Part shown: in pieces, positions 8,812-15,854 of the stretch
Position numbering within the stretch: position 1 is the stretch's first letter
Layout: every line of letters begins with the position of its first letter
DNA from: Methylocystis sp. L43
GTDB taxonomy: Bacteria; Pseudomonadota; Alphaproteobacteria; Rhizobiales; Beijerinckiaceae
Assembly: GCF_015709525.1 (NCBI RefSeq)
Contig: NZ_JADNRA010000019.1
Coordinates: 1-64,000, forward strand
Direction: 5' to 3'
Length of the DNA stretch: 64,000 nucleotides
Notes under the pieces: model-generated
The model's database searches: none
What the model was told of the DNA's origin: nothing
Seen by the model: only the letters and a program-made list of their open reading frames with translations
Made by a program: the position numbers and the translations under genes

Positions 8812-8888
8812 TGGTAGCGGAGGAGGGACTCGAACCCCCGACACAAGGATTATGATTCCTCTGCTCTAGCCGACTGAGCTACTCCGCC
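8812..8888 (-). tRNA. tRNA-Met (CAT), elongator-like
   Basis: Full cloverleaf on the minus strand: acceptor GGCGGAG pairs with CTCCGCT, anticodon stem GAGGA/TCCTT with loop ATCATAA (anticodon CAT), T arm GGGGG-TTCGAGT-CCCTC, discriminator A and encoded CCA (8812-8814). The paired 1:72 position and an anticodon stem lacking three G:C pairs argue for elongator Met; a CAU tRNA-Ile precursor cannot be fully excluded. Confidence 0.93.
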
Positions 8889-9394
8889 CCGAGCCGCTTA
8901 AGCGGTCTGGAAGAATTTGCGATATAGGTCGGCGTCCCCGCGCAAGTCAAGGCTGCGAATCTCGCCGTGTCAGGTGTAACGCGACAGATCAGATGGCCTA
9001 GGCGGGTTTAGGTGGGATGGCGCGGGATTGAGTGGTCATATGGCCCGGAAAGGCGGGCGATGGCGCGTTCCGCAGGGCTTTGATAGCGGCATGCGCCGCG
9101 ACAGATCAAATGGCCTAAAATCTCGGGCGGCGCAGCCCCTCGAAAATCGAAAAACCCCGGAAAAGCGGGAATTAAAGTTTGGCCTGGCGCGCGAACTCGG
9201 AAGTCAGCGCTGATCAAGCATGTGAGCATCAACGCAGCTGAACCGTCCAAACATCTAGGGAGAGCGCCCAGTCTGGAATAGTCTAGCGTACTTGTAAACT
9301 AGGAACTGGAAAGGGGCTTTAAAGGGTGGTCGCGGGTCGATTTGAATTCGAAAAGCGCCATTTCCAGACCTTCGTTCAGGTTCCATAATGGGCC
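8889..9394. repeat. Non-coding gap with spaced GATCAnATGGCC repeats
   Basis: About 500 bases with no gene I trust. Two near-identical direct repeats (8980-9000 and 9097-9117, one difference in 21 bases, core GACAGATCAnATGGCCTA) flank a weaker third copy GGTCATATGGCC (9034-9045). Spaced repeats of this size could be protein-binding sites such as transposase end sites or a partition/regulatory region, or decayed repeats beside the tRNA. Confidence 0.55.
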
Positions 9395-9631
9395 TTATGC
9401 GAGGGGTGCACCCAAGCAGCATCCGGCGGCGCGGCCATGCTCTTTCGCCTCCTGAATCGGCGGACATGGCACGTCGCCATAAGAGCAGAAGACGCAACAA
9501 TCCCCAGCCTTCGGCCTGAGTAAGGTCCCGCAGCCCTTGCACTCGTAGAAGAACTGGCAGGCATCCGTTGGCATCGTTTCAGCCGATTGGTGGCCGCAAG
9601 ATGGGCAGGTTATCGTCGAGACCAGTTGCAC
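9395..9631 (-). CDS. GDCCVxC-domain protein of the mercury locus
   Basis: A 78-residue cysteine-rich protein. A first zinc-ribbon-like pair ITCPSCGH (about 7-14) is followed by DACQFFYECKGCG and the signature GDCCVFCSYGDVPCPP (about 43-58). This matches the GDCCVxC family, often found beside mercuric transport genes and including selenoproteins; here the position is ordinary Cys. It starts with GTG immediately after the merT stop (TGAGTG), so it is the second gene of the merT unit. A role in binding soft metals or assisting mercury handling is inferred. Confidence 0.85.
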   Translation of the reverse strand: MQLVSTITCPSCGHQSAETMPTDACQFFYECKGCGTLLRPKAGDCCVFCSYGDVPCPPIQEAKEHGRAAGCCLGAPLA

Positions 9632-10051
9632 TCAGCGCCCCTTGAAAAATTTGAGAAGCACGGGGTCGATATAGCTCCAGCTCGCCGCCAACACCACAAT
9701 GAGCGAGACGCACAGGAGCAGCCCCAGCGTTGCGCGTGATCGCTGCGGCGACGCACACGCCGAACCTGAAGCGCAAGGAGCCGGACGCTTCCACCACCAT
9801 GCGCCCCATCCCCCGACAATGGCCGAGGCGCTGATCGCCAGAAGCGGGACGCGCCATTCGACGACCATCTCAAGGCCGCCGAGAATGCCCGTGCCCGCGC
9901 CGAGCGCTGCAAGGCCGAGCGGTATGACGCAGCACGAGGAGGCGACGACCGCGCCAAGACCCGCGACGAGCCCCAACGCTGCGAACCACGTCGGCGCGGG
10001 AGGAGAAGCAACGGCTGGCGTCGTCGCTTGCGCGGCGTCATTGGTGGTCAT
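9632..10051 (-). CDS. merT: Mercuric ion transport protein MerT
   Basis: A 139-residue inner-membrane protein with three predicted membrane segments (about 22-44, 53-75, 103-125). The Cys pair in VASSCCVIPLGLAALG in the first helix and a second Cys pair in the loop (CASGSAC) are the expected Hg(II) relay. The chosen start has an AAGGAAGGA ribosome site; a longer upstream frame would run through the promoter and merR. It is transcribed away from merR. No merP or merA is present, so Hg(II) would be imported with no visible reductase here; a merA elsewhere is needed for classic resistance. Confidence 0.88.
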   Translation of the reverse strand: MTTNDAAQATTPAVASPPAPTWFAALGLVAGLGAVVASSCCVIPLGLAALGAGTGILGGLEMVVEWRVPLLAISASAIVGGWGAWWWKRPAPCASGSACASPQRSRATLGLLLCVSLIVVLAASWSYIDPVLLKFFKGR

Positions 10052-10087
10052 GGCTCGTCCTTCCTTGATGGTTGGGCTATCCTGCAC

Positions 10088-10104
10088 CCTGTAGTGACTA
10101 CAGG
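10088..10104. promoter_or_regulatory. MerR operator between merT and merR
   Basis: CCTGTAG-TGA-CTACAGG is a perfect 7-bp inverted repeat. On the merT strand TTGCGC sits just upstream and a weak -10 (CAGGAT) about 19 bases after it, giving the over-long spacer that MerR-family activators correct by DNA distortion. It lies between the divergent starts of merT and merR. Confidence 0.8.
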
Positions 10105-10120
10105 CGCAAGAGAAAAATCC

Positions 10121-10528
10121 ATGCAGCCCTTGACGATTGGCAGGCTCGCGGCGACGACGGGCGTCAAACTTGAAACCGTGCGCTATTATGAGCGTATCGA
10201 GCTCATGCCGCCGCCGGCACGGACGGCGAGCGGACATCGAGCCTACGAACAGGCGCACGTCCGAAGGCTCGCCTTCATCCGCCGCGCCCGCGAACTTGGA
10301 TTTAGCATCGAGCAAATCCGCGCTCTCTTGGCTCTTGCCGAACCGTCCCGCGCCTCTTGCGCCGAGGTGCGAGAGATTGCGCGAACTCATCTTGATGACG
10401 TGCGGGCAAAGCTCGCCGACCTCACCAAGCTTGAGCGCATTCTTGGCGCGACCATCGCCCGTTGCTCTGGCGACCTTGCCCCCTCATGCCCCGTGCTCGA
10501 CATGTTGGCGACGACGGAGCGTGCATAA
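10121..10528 (+). CDS. merR: MerR-family mercury-responsive regulator
   Basis: A 135-residue MerR protein: winged helix at 1-70 (TIGRLAATTGVKLETVRYYE, SGHRAYEQAHVRRLAFI), a long dimerisation helix, and Cys residues in SRASCAEV, IARCSG and PSCPVLD, matching the three-Cys Hg(II) site. The start chosen (10121) follows the operator and leaves the divergent promoter free; longer upstream starts would overlap it. It should repress without metal and activate merT and the GDCCVxC gene with Hg(II). Confidence 0.88.
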   Translation: MQPLTIGRLAATTGVKLETVRYYERIELMPPPARTASGHRAYEQAHVRRLAFIRRARELGFSIEQIRALLALAEPSRASCAEVREIARTHLDDVRAKLADLTKLERILGATIARCSGDLAPSCPVLDMLATTERA

Positions 10529-10535
10529 ATCAAGA

Positions 10536-10589
10536 CTTTCGCACGAGTGGCGCGCCCTTAAGCTTTTCAAGAGGCGCGGCGTGCGAAAG
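10536..10589. repeat. Inverted repeat after merR
   Basis: CTTTCGCACG (10536-10545) is the exact reverse complement of CGTGCGAAAG (10580-10589), with an inner GCGCC/GGCGC pairing. Further CGAAA motifs follow (GAACGAAAT near 10600, AAGCGAAAGC near 10796). It may be the merR terminator (no T-run) or part of the left end of the Mu-like prophage, since MuA sites in Mu carry CGAAA cores. The 10529-10780 stretch otherwise has no gene I trust. Confidence 0.5.
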
Positions 10590-10780
10590 ATAGGCGCAAA
10601 AATCGAACGAAATTTCAGCCAAGGCAGCCTTAGGGTCCAGTGCCTCCCAGCGCACGCTTTGTGCGCTCGCCGTCTTCAGAACCAAGCGTCGACACCGCCG
10701 TCTTAAAAGCTCCCGACGCAATGGCGGCACTTGGCCGCCTGTTTGGCGTAGACGATCAGCGCCGCCTCCCACGTCCTGCT

Positions 10781-11008
10781 TTAGGAGCACGCTCGAAGCG
10801 AAAGCACGTGGGTTTTTCTGGTCAGTTGGGCTGTTCCGACAGAGTGACCCTTGCGGTCGCGCAAAGGCAGTTTGTCTTCAGGCGCCAAGCTTTGGTCCAA
10901 CAAATTCGCGGCGACGGCGATTAGAATGTTGGCGAGCTCTTGGCTGCGCGAGATTGAATCCCCGCTAAGCGCCGCGGTGCTACAGTCGATTGTGACCTGA
11001 AACTGCAT
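10781..11008 (-). CDS. Small phage-type hypothetical protein
   Basis: A 75-residue protein starting MQFQVTIDCSTAALSGD with a strong AGGAGG ribosome site. The N-terminal strand plus a helix (SQELANILIAVAANLLD) and a GHSVGTAQLT ending resemble small conserved prophage proteins of unknown function. It is on the repressor strand, downstream of the repressor and the secreted protein, so is probably a prophage-encoded accessory gene near the left end. Confidence 0.65.
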   Translation of the reverse strand: MQFQVTIDCSTAALSGDSISRSQELANILIAVAANLLDQSLAPEDKLPLRDRKGHSVGTAQLTRKTHVLSLRACS

Positions 11009-11092
11009 AAGGCCAGCCTCCTAATAATTCAGATGACGCAATGCGCTCGGCGACAAGGGAGAGGACCGTAAATTACCTTTCTTCGAAACGCC

Positions 11093-11125
11093 TTACAATT
11101 GGTTGTCCCACCATTTCACGCGGCG
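11093..11125 (-). pseudogene. Remnant of a repressor C-terminus
   Basis: These 33 bases read RRVKWWDNQL-stop on the minus strand and are a diverged copy of the last codons of the repressor at 11510 (GRVIWWDNRL-stop); 25 or more bases align closely. The secreted-protein gene (11153-11500) lies between the two copies. This looks like a footprint of recombination that placed a cargo gene next to the repressor or swapped the repressor gene. Confidence 0.7.
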
Positions 11126-11152
11126 CGCGGGTCAGTAGGATTTAAGGCGATT

Positions 11153-11500
11153 TCAGCGGCGCTTGATAACCCCGGGGGCGATCGTGCCATCCGGACCGAA
11201 GCCGTCTTCTATCATCCCGCAAACCACGTCATCGCTCTCCTGCGCGAAGGTCTCCTTAATCGTCTGATACTGACTAGCCAACACGCGGTGAAGGCGGCCT
11301 CCTTCGGCCCAATCAGCCGGCTTTAATTTAAAAGTCGGCGCTACTTGCGCAATGATCAGCATATTGACCCGCAGCTTAGGGCAGCGAGACTCGCCATACA
11401 TAAGAAGAGCAACGTTTCGAGTGAAACGCTCCTGAGCAGCGGTCTGGCCGAACGCTTCGAGTGGCGCGAGCAGAAAAAGGATCAGCGATAGACGACGCAT
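11153..11500 (-). CDS. Secreted or periplasmic hypothetical protein (prophage cargo)
   Basis: A 115-residue protein with a clear signal peptide (MRRLSLILFLLAPLEAFGQ, cleavage expected near residue 18-20). The mature part has two Cys (SRCPKL, VVCGM) that could form a disulphide and is mostly helical. It lies 9 bases downstream of the repressor on the same strand, so is probably expressed in the lysogen. Lysogenically expressed exported proteins often alter the host surface or exclude other phages; that is inference. No family was recognised. Confidence 0.7.
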   Translation of the reverse strand: MRRLSLILFLLAPLEAFGQTAAQERFTRNVALLMYGESRCPKLRVNMLIIAQVAPTFKLKPADWAEGGRLHRVLASQYQTIKETFAQESDDVVCGMIEDGFGPDGTIAPGVIKRR

Positions 11501-11509
11501 GAAATCGCC

Positions 11510-12229
11510 TCACAATCGATTATCCCACCATATCACGCGGCCGATGATCTTGAGGCGCTTGAGGTCGGGGCCGCGCAGAATTTCGGGACTATATTTTCGA
11601 TTGTCGCTCGTCGCGACAATCTCTTTGCCAACACGGCTTAGGCGCTTCACGCGCAAATGGTCCTCCTGCAGGAAGACGAAAATATCGAGGTCGCCAGAGG
11701 CCTTCGGAGCCATCCTCGGCAGCTCCGTTTCGCTCTCATTCACGAGGAGTAGCGCCTTGTCGTCGAAGGTCGGCCACATGCTATCGCCAGACGCGCGCAT
11801 GAAGCTCACCTTGGCGCCTGGCGCCGCGAGCTTATGCAGCATCCAGAGCGGGAACGGCAGGGTCGCATTGACCGCGTGTATTTGATTGACCGATCCGGCG
11901 CCGGCTGCGGCTCTTACCTCGAGCTTGGGAACCCTGGCCACATCGAGCTGCGCGGTCTTCTCGCGATGGCCGGGCTTTGCGAGGCGCGTCGGCGTCGGCG
12001 TCGGATCGTCGCTCGTTCCCGCCAAATAGCTCATTGAGACATTCAGCCTCGTCGCGAGCTTCAGCAGCGTGTCCGACCCCGGATCATTCGCGCCGCGCGC
12101 GAGCCGCGCCAAGGTCGTCGCGGGTATGTCGAGGTCCGAGGCGGCGGCGGCGTAGGAAGGATATTTCGCCAATAGGCCTTTGAGCCGCGCGGGAAAATCA
12201 ACCAAGTTCGGTTCATCTTGGCCAATCAT
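11510..12229 (-). CDS. CI-type phage repressor with S24 peptidase domain
   Basis: A 239-residue repressor. The N-terminal helix-turn-helix spans about 12-70 (YAAAASDLDIPATTLARLARG), and the C-terminal LexA/CI-like S24 domain carries Ser150 (ASGDSMWPTF) and Lys195 (HLRVKRLSR) as catalytic dyad, with an AAG-type cleavage region near 108-111. It should hold the prophage silent and self-cleave after DNA damage via RecA. I chose the 12229 start because the longer 12277 start falls in the operator palindromes. It is divergent from the Ner-like gene, as c and ner are in Mu, though the Mu repressor itself is not S24-type. Confidence 0.88.
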   Translation of the reverse strand: MIGQDEPNLVDFPARLKGLLAKYPSYAAAASDLDIPATTLARLARGANDPGSDTLLKLATRLNVSMSYLAGTSDDPTPTPTRLAKPGHREKTAQLDVARVPKLEVRAAAGAGSVNQIHAVNATLPFPLWMLHKLAAPGAKVSFMRASGDSMWPTFDDKALLLVNESETELPRMAPKASGDLDIFVFLQEDHLRVKRLSRVGKEIVATSDNRKYSPEILRGPDLKRLKIIGRVIWWDNRL

Positions 12230-12274
12230 GCGCCCACGCAAACCAAACTTGATTGACAGTCGTCCAAAGCTCTG

Positions 12275-12296
12275 CAATGTTCGACCAACATTGGTC
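12275..12296. promoter_or_regulatory. Overlapping operator palindromes between repressor and ner
   Basis: CAATGTT-cgacc-AACATTG (12275-12293) overlaps GACCAA-CA-TTGGTC (12283-12296). Two interleaved inverted repeats in the 87-bp divergent gap are the best candidates for repressor and Ner binding, deciding lysogeny versus early transcription. Confidence 0.7.
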
Positions 12297-12316
12297 TAAG
12301 CGAACGGGGCGAGTCC

Positions 12317-12634
12317 TTGCAGGCAAGAGAAATAAAAGGCGGGTGGGATCGATATGCGATCCGGGCCGAGATTAGCCGTCGCGGATCAAGTTTGGCTGAA
12401 ATCGGCCGCGGCGTCGGCCTGCGTCGGACCACGATGGTGTGGGCGTTCATCCACCCGCATCTGCGCGCGAACCTGGCCATCGCCGAGTTTCTCGGCGTGC
12501 CGCTCATCGAGCTTTGGCCGCAGTGGTTCGATGCAGACGGCAAGCTGATCTCCCGCGAGGCGACCCCTCGCCCGGAAAGCAAGCGTATCTCGCGCGGTTC
12601 CAGCCCGTCCAGACCTCGCAAGAGGGCGGCTTAA
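12317..12634 (+). CDS. Ner-like early regulator of the Mu-like prophage
   Basis: A 105-residue DNA-binding protein. Residues 10-70 match the Mu Ner/Nlp helix-turn-helix (WDRYAIRAEISRRGSSLAEI, then TTMVWAFIHPHLRANLAIAEFLG and LIELWPQWF). The C-terminus is Arg/Ser/Pro rich. Start is TTG with GGGGCGAG just upstream; an exact start is uncertain. In Mu, Ner turns down both early and repressor promoters during lytic growth. It is first in the early operon. Confidence 0.82.
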   Translation: MQAREIKGGWDRYAIRAEISRRGSSLAEIGRGVGLRRTTMVWAFIHPHLRANLAIAEFLGVPLIELWPQWFDADGKLISREATPRPESKRISRGSSPSRPRKRAA

Positions 12635-12765
12635 GACATGGTTAACCACCACATCGGGCGGTCTTTCCCCTTGCTCCCGCCCGATTGCGCGGCGGCCGTG
12701 TTCCCGGCCTCCCACAGGCTTCTCCGGCCGCCGCGCTCTTTCCTTTCAAACCAAGAGCCCGCTGA

Positions 12766-13623
12766 ATGAGAGCACAGACCATCGCTATTTCACAGATCGA
12801 CGCCTCCGACCGGCTGCGCCCTGTCGATCCGCTCGTTGTCGAAGCCTATGCGGCGATCGCCGAGCAGCGCGTCAACGAGGGCCTGTCTCCGCTTATTCAG
12901 CCGATCATCGTGCGGCCCTGGCCGGAAGGCGCGAACAGTTACAAGCTCACCGCCGGCGCGCATCGGCTCGCCGTTTTGGGAGCCATCGGCCGTGAAGAGC
13001 TTGTGGTGGGCGACGATGTCATTGTCCGCGCAGAAGGCGATGATAATGCTCGCGACTCGGAGATTTTCGAGAATCTCGCCGACGCCGGACTGACGGCGCT
13101 CGACCGCGCGATTTTCCTCAATGAAGCCAAACAACGCTTCGACGCCAAACGCGGCGAGACGCGGGGGCGCAAACGGAAAGACGTTGAATTCAAAGAGAAA
13201 GAAATAAGGGCGGAATCCGCCATTATTTCTTCTCAGCGCTTCACCAAGGATGCCGCGAGACGGATAGGCCTCGCCGAAGTTGTCGTGAAGGAAGCCGTCC
13301 GCATCGCCAAGGCGCTTGATCCCTTGGTCATTCCGCAGCTGCGCGGGACGATGATCGAGGACAATCAAAACGAGCTGAAACAGCTCGCGGAGCTCGACGG
13401 CGGAAGTCAACGCAAGGCCGTCGCAGCGATCAGAGGCGGCGAGGTCAAGACCGTCGCGCAGGCGCGCGTCGCGATCGGCGTCGACAAGCCGAAAACCGAT
13501 GATCTGCAAGCGCGCATCTACGCCGACCTGCTCGATCGTTGGTCGAAGGCTAGCAACAAGACCAAGCGGCAGTTCATGGCCGACGTCGGACTCGTCTACG
13601 CCGAGAAGGACGAGAAGGCCTGA
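12766..13623 (+). CDS. ParB/Srx-type nuclease-domain protein
   Basis: A 285-residue protein. Residues 1-110 have the ParB N-terminal fold (ISQIDASDRLRPVDP, GANSYKLTAGAHRLAVLGAI), including the GxHR motif that binds CTP or nucleotide in ParB proteins. A basic segment (about 130-145) and a helical middle that resembles the ParB HTH region follow. Such proteins sit directly before gene A in many alphaproteobacterial Mu-like prophages and may aid DNA binding or transposition. The stop is 3 bases before gene A. Confidence 0.8.
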   Translation: MRAQTIAISQIDASDRLRPVDPLVVEAYAAIAEQRVNEGLSPLIQPIIVRPWPEGANSYKLTAGAHRLAVLGAIGREELVVGDDVIVRAEGDDNARDSEIFENLADAGLTALDRAIFLNEAKQRFDAKRGETRGRKRKDVEFKEKEIRAESAIISSQRFTKDAARRIGLAEVVVKEAVRIAKALDPLVIPQLRGTMIEDNQNELKQLAELDGGSQRKAVAAIRGGEVKTVAQARVAIGVDKPKTDDLQARIYADLLDRWSKASNKTKRQFMADVGLVYAEKDEKA

Positions 13624-13626
13624 TCG

Positions 13627-15744
13627 ATGCGCGACTGGCTATCGGCACAAAATCTCGCATCGCTCGCGCTTCCGGGCCTTCCGGCCACGGAGCGTGGCTG
13701 GCGTGACTATGCCGAGCGCGAGGGCTGGCTTGCGCAAAAGGACAAGGTGCGGGCGCGCCAGGGTCGCGGCGGCGGGCTCGAATTCCATATCGATCTTCTG
13801 CCGCCCGCGACGCTCGCCGCCTATGTCTCGAAACACATCGGCGCGGTCGATCTCAAGGCGGAATGTTTCGCGCCACTCGAAACGTCGGCGGCGCAGGACG
13901 CGCAACTTACGCTTCCGGCGGCTGAATCCCGCGATGCCCGTCTCGCACTGCTCACCGCCGCCGATCGGCTCGCGCGCGACGGCAATCTGTCGCGAACAAC
14001 GGCCGACCGCCTATTCGTCGCACGCTACAACCTCGCCAAGATCGACGTTGAAACATGGGTGCGCCAGGCGTGCCCGAAGATCTCGCCGCGCTCGCTGCGC
14101 CGCTGGCGGAGTCTCAAGTCATACCAAGGAATTTCACGGCTCGGCGTAGACAAGGGCGCCGCGCGTAGGGGTAAGGGTGCTCTCGAGTCCGGCGAGCAGG
14201 GAAAGGTAAGAGCGTTCCTGCTCGCCGCCATCGCCAAACAGCCGCATCTGACGAGCGATCATCTCAAAGCGCTGTGCGAAGATCAATTTCCGTCCGTTAA
14301 AGGCATCTCGCTACGCTCGTTCCAGCGTCTGCGCGCGAAAATCGAGCGCGAAGACAAGGTTCTTTTGACCAAGGCGACTAATCCCGACGCTTTCAAGAGC
14401 AAATACAGGCTCGCTGGCTCAAACTCGCATCCCGTGTCGCGGCTCAACGAGCTTTGGCAGATCGACGCGTCGCCGGCCGACGTCATGTGCGTCGACGGTC
14501 GCCATTCGGTCTATCTCTGCGTCGACATCTTCTCGCGTCGCCTTATCGTTTACGTCTCGAAAACGCCGCGCGCCGAAGCCGTGGCGCTGCTCATCCGCCG
14601 GGCGATCCTCGCCTGGGGCGTTCCCGAGCGCGTTCACACCGACAATGGCTCGGATTTCACCGCCAAGAGCACGCAACGTCTGTTCGCCGCGCTCGGCATA
14701 GAAGTCGAGTTGTCGCGACCCTTCCAGCCGCAGGAAAAAGGCCATGTCGAACGCGCGGTGCGTACCTTTCAGCACGATCTTGCGCCGCTGATCGAGGGTT
14801 TCATCGGCCACAACGTCGGCGATCGAAAAGTCATCGAAGAGCGCCGCGCTTTCTCGCAGCGGCTCGGCCTCGACGACGCCGGCGCGATGAAGCCTCAATA
14901 CGCCGGCGCGGAGCTACAGGCGATCTGTGACGAATGGGCGGCCGGCCGCTACGCCAATCGTCCGCACAGCGGCCTGAACGGCGCGACGCCCTTCCAGATC
15001 GCCGCCGCGTTCGACGGCGTCGTGCGGCGCATCGACGATCTGCGCGCGCTCGATCTGCTGCTCGCGCCAATCGCCGGCGGCGACGGCACGCGCATCGTCA
15101 CCAAGAAGGGCGTGCGCATCGATCATTCCTACTATCTCGCGCCGAACGTCATGCCCGAAACGCGCGTTTTCGTGCGCATGGATCCGGAGGACATGGGGCG
15201 CGCCTGGCTCTTCTCCGAAGACGGCGCGGAATTTTTGGGCGAAGCGATCTGCCCCGAACTCGCGGGAATTGATCCCAAGGCGGCGGTCATGGAAGCGCGC
15301 GCGCAGCAGAAACGTCTGCTCGAAGGAAGCGCCGCGCAGCTGCGGGCCGACATGCGGCAGATCAAGCCGCGCGACATGGTCGACGTAATCGTCCGCAAAG
15401 CGGCGAAGGACGCCGGCAAACTCGTCGAATTTCCGAAGCGCCATGAGAGCTATACGACGCGGGGGCTTGAGGCCGCCGGCGAGGCGGCCGGAAGCGTCCA
15501 AGCGCCTCCGCTTCCGATTTCCGATCAATTTGTCGACGCAACATCGGAAGTCGCCCCCGTTCATCAGCTTCCTGAAACGCGCCAACAGCGATTCCGCCGC
15601 GCGCGCGAACTGGAAGCGCATCTCGAAAACAATGAGCGTCTCTCGAACGAAGAGGCGTTGTGGCTCGGCGGCTATCAGGTCGGCGCCGAATATCACGCAA
15701 TGAAGGAGATGTTTGAGGAGTTCGGCGAAGCCGCGTTGCGGTGA
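13627..15744 (+). CDS. A: Mu-type DDE transposase A
   Basis: A 705-residue transposase. The N-terminal Mu DNA-binding domain spans about 3-70 (GLPATERGWRDYAEREGW); HTH domains continue to about 240; the DDE integrase core is 270-400 with Asp280 (LWQIDASPAD), Asp339 (RVHTDNGSDF) and Glu375 (EKGHVERAV). The Mu C-terminal barrel and an MuB/ClpX-contacting tail follow (about 470-705). It cuts and joins phage ends to target DNA for integration and replicative transposition. Length is close to MuA (663). All catalytic residues are present. Confidence 0.95.
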   Translation: MRDWLSAQNLASLALPGLPATERGWRDYAEREGWLAQKDKVRARQGRGGGLEFHIDLLPPATLAAYVSKHIGAVDLKAECFAPLETSAAQDAQLTLPAAESRDARLALLTAADRLARDGNLSRTTADRLFVARYNLAKIDVETWVRQACPKISPRSLRRWRSLKSYQGISRLGVDKGAARRGKGALESGEQGKVRAFLLAAIAKQPHLTSDHLKALCEDQFPSVKGISLRSFQRLRAKIEREDKVLLTKATNPDAFKSKYRLAGSNSHPVSRLNELWQIDASPADVMCVDGRHSVYLCVDIFSRRLIVYVSKTPRAEAVALLIRRAILAWGVPERVHTDNGSDFTAKSTQRLFAALGIEVELSRPFQPQEKGHVERAVRTFQHDLAPLIEGFIGHNVGDRKVIEERRAFSQRLGLDDAGAMKPQYAGAELQAICDEWAAGRYANRPHSGLNGATPFQIAAAFDGVVRRIDDLRALDLLLAPIAGGDGTRIVTKKGVRIDHSYYLAPNVMPETRVFVRMDPEDMGRAWLFSEDGAEFLGEAICPELAGIDPKAAVMEARAQQKRLLEGSAAQLRADMRQIKPRDMVDVIVRKAAKDAGKLVEFPKRHESYTTRGLEAAGEAAGSVQAPPLPISDQFVDATSEVAPVHQLPETRQQRFRRARELEAHLENNERLSNEEALWLGGYQVGAEYHAMKEMFEEFGEAALR

Positions 15745-15796
15745 GTTCCGCCGCTCGACTCGGGCGAATGCGTTGAGTGCGTTCGAAAAAGCGAGA

Positions 15797-15821
15797 GGCG
15801 CGCCGCTGGTAACGGCGCGCC
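15797..15821. repeat. Strong hairpin between transposase A and B genes
   Basis: GGCGCGCCG (15797-15805) pairs with CGGCGCGCC (15813-15821) around CTGGTAA, extended by GAG/CTC outside a mismatch. No T-run follows. It may attenuate transcription or act as a processing site that lowers B relative to A, or stabilise mRNA. Confidence 0.65.
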
Positions 15822-15854
15822 CCTCAAGAACAGAAATAATCAGACGAGGACATA

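Noticed and set aside
10530-10790. 86-residue minus-strand reading frame next to merR
   Set aside because: Arg/Leu-rich composition without motif or ribosome site, and it overlaps the strong inverted repeat; likely chance.
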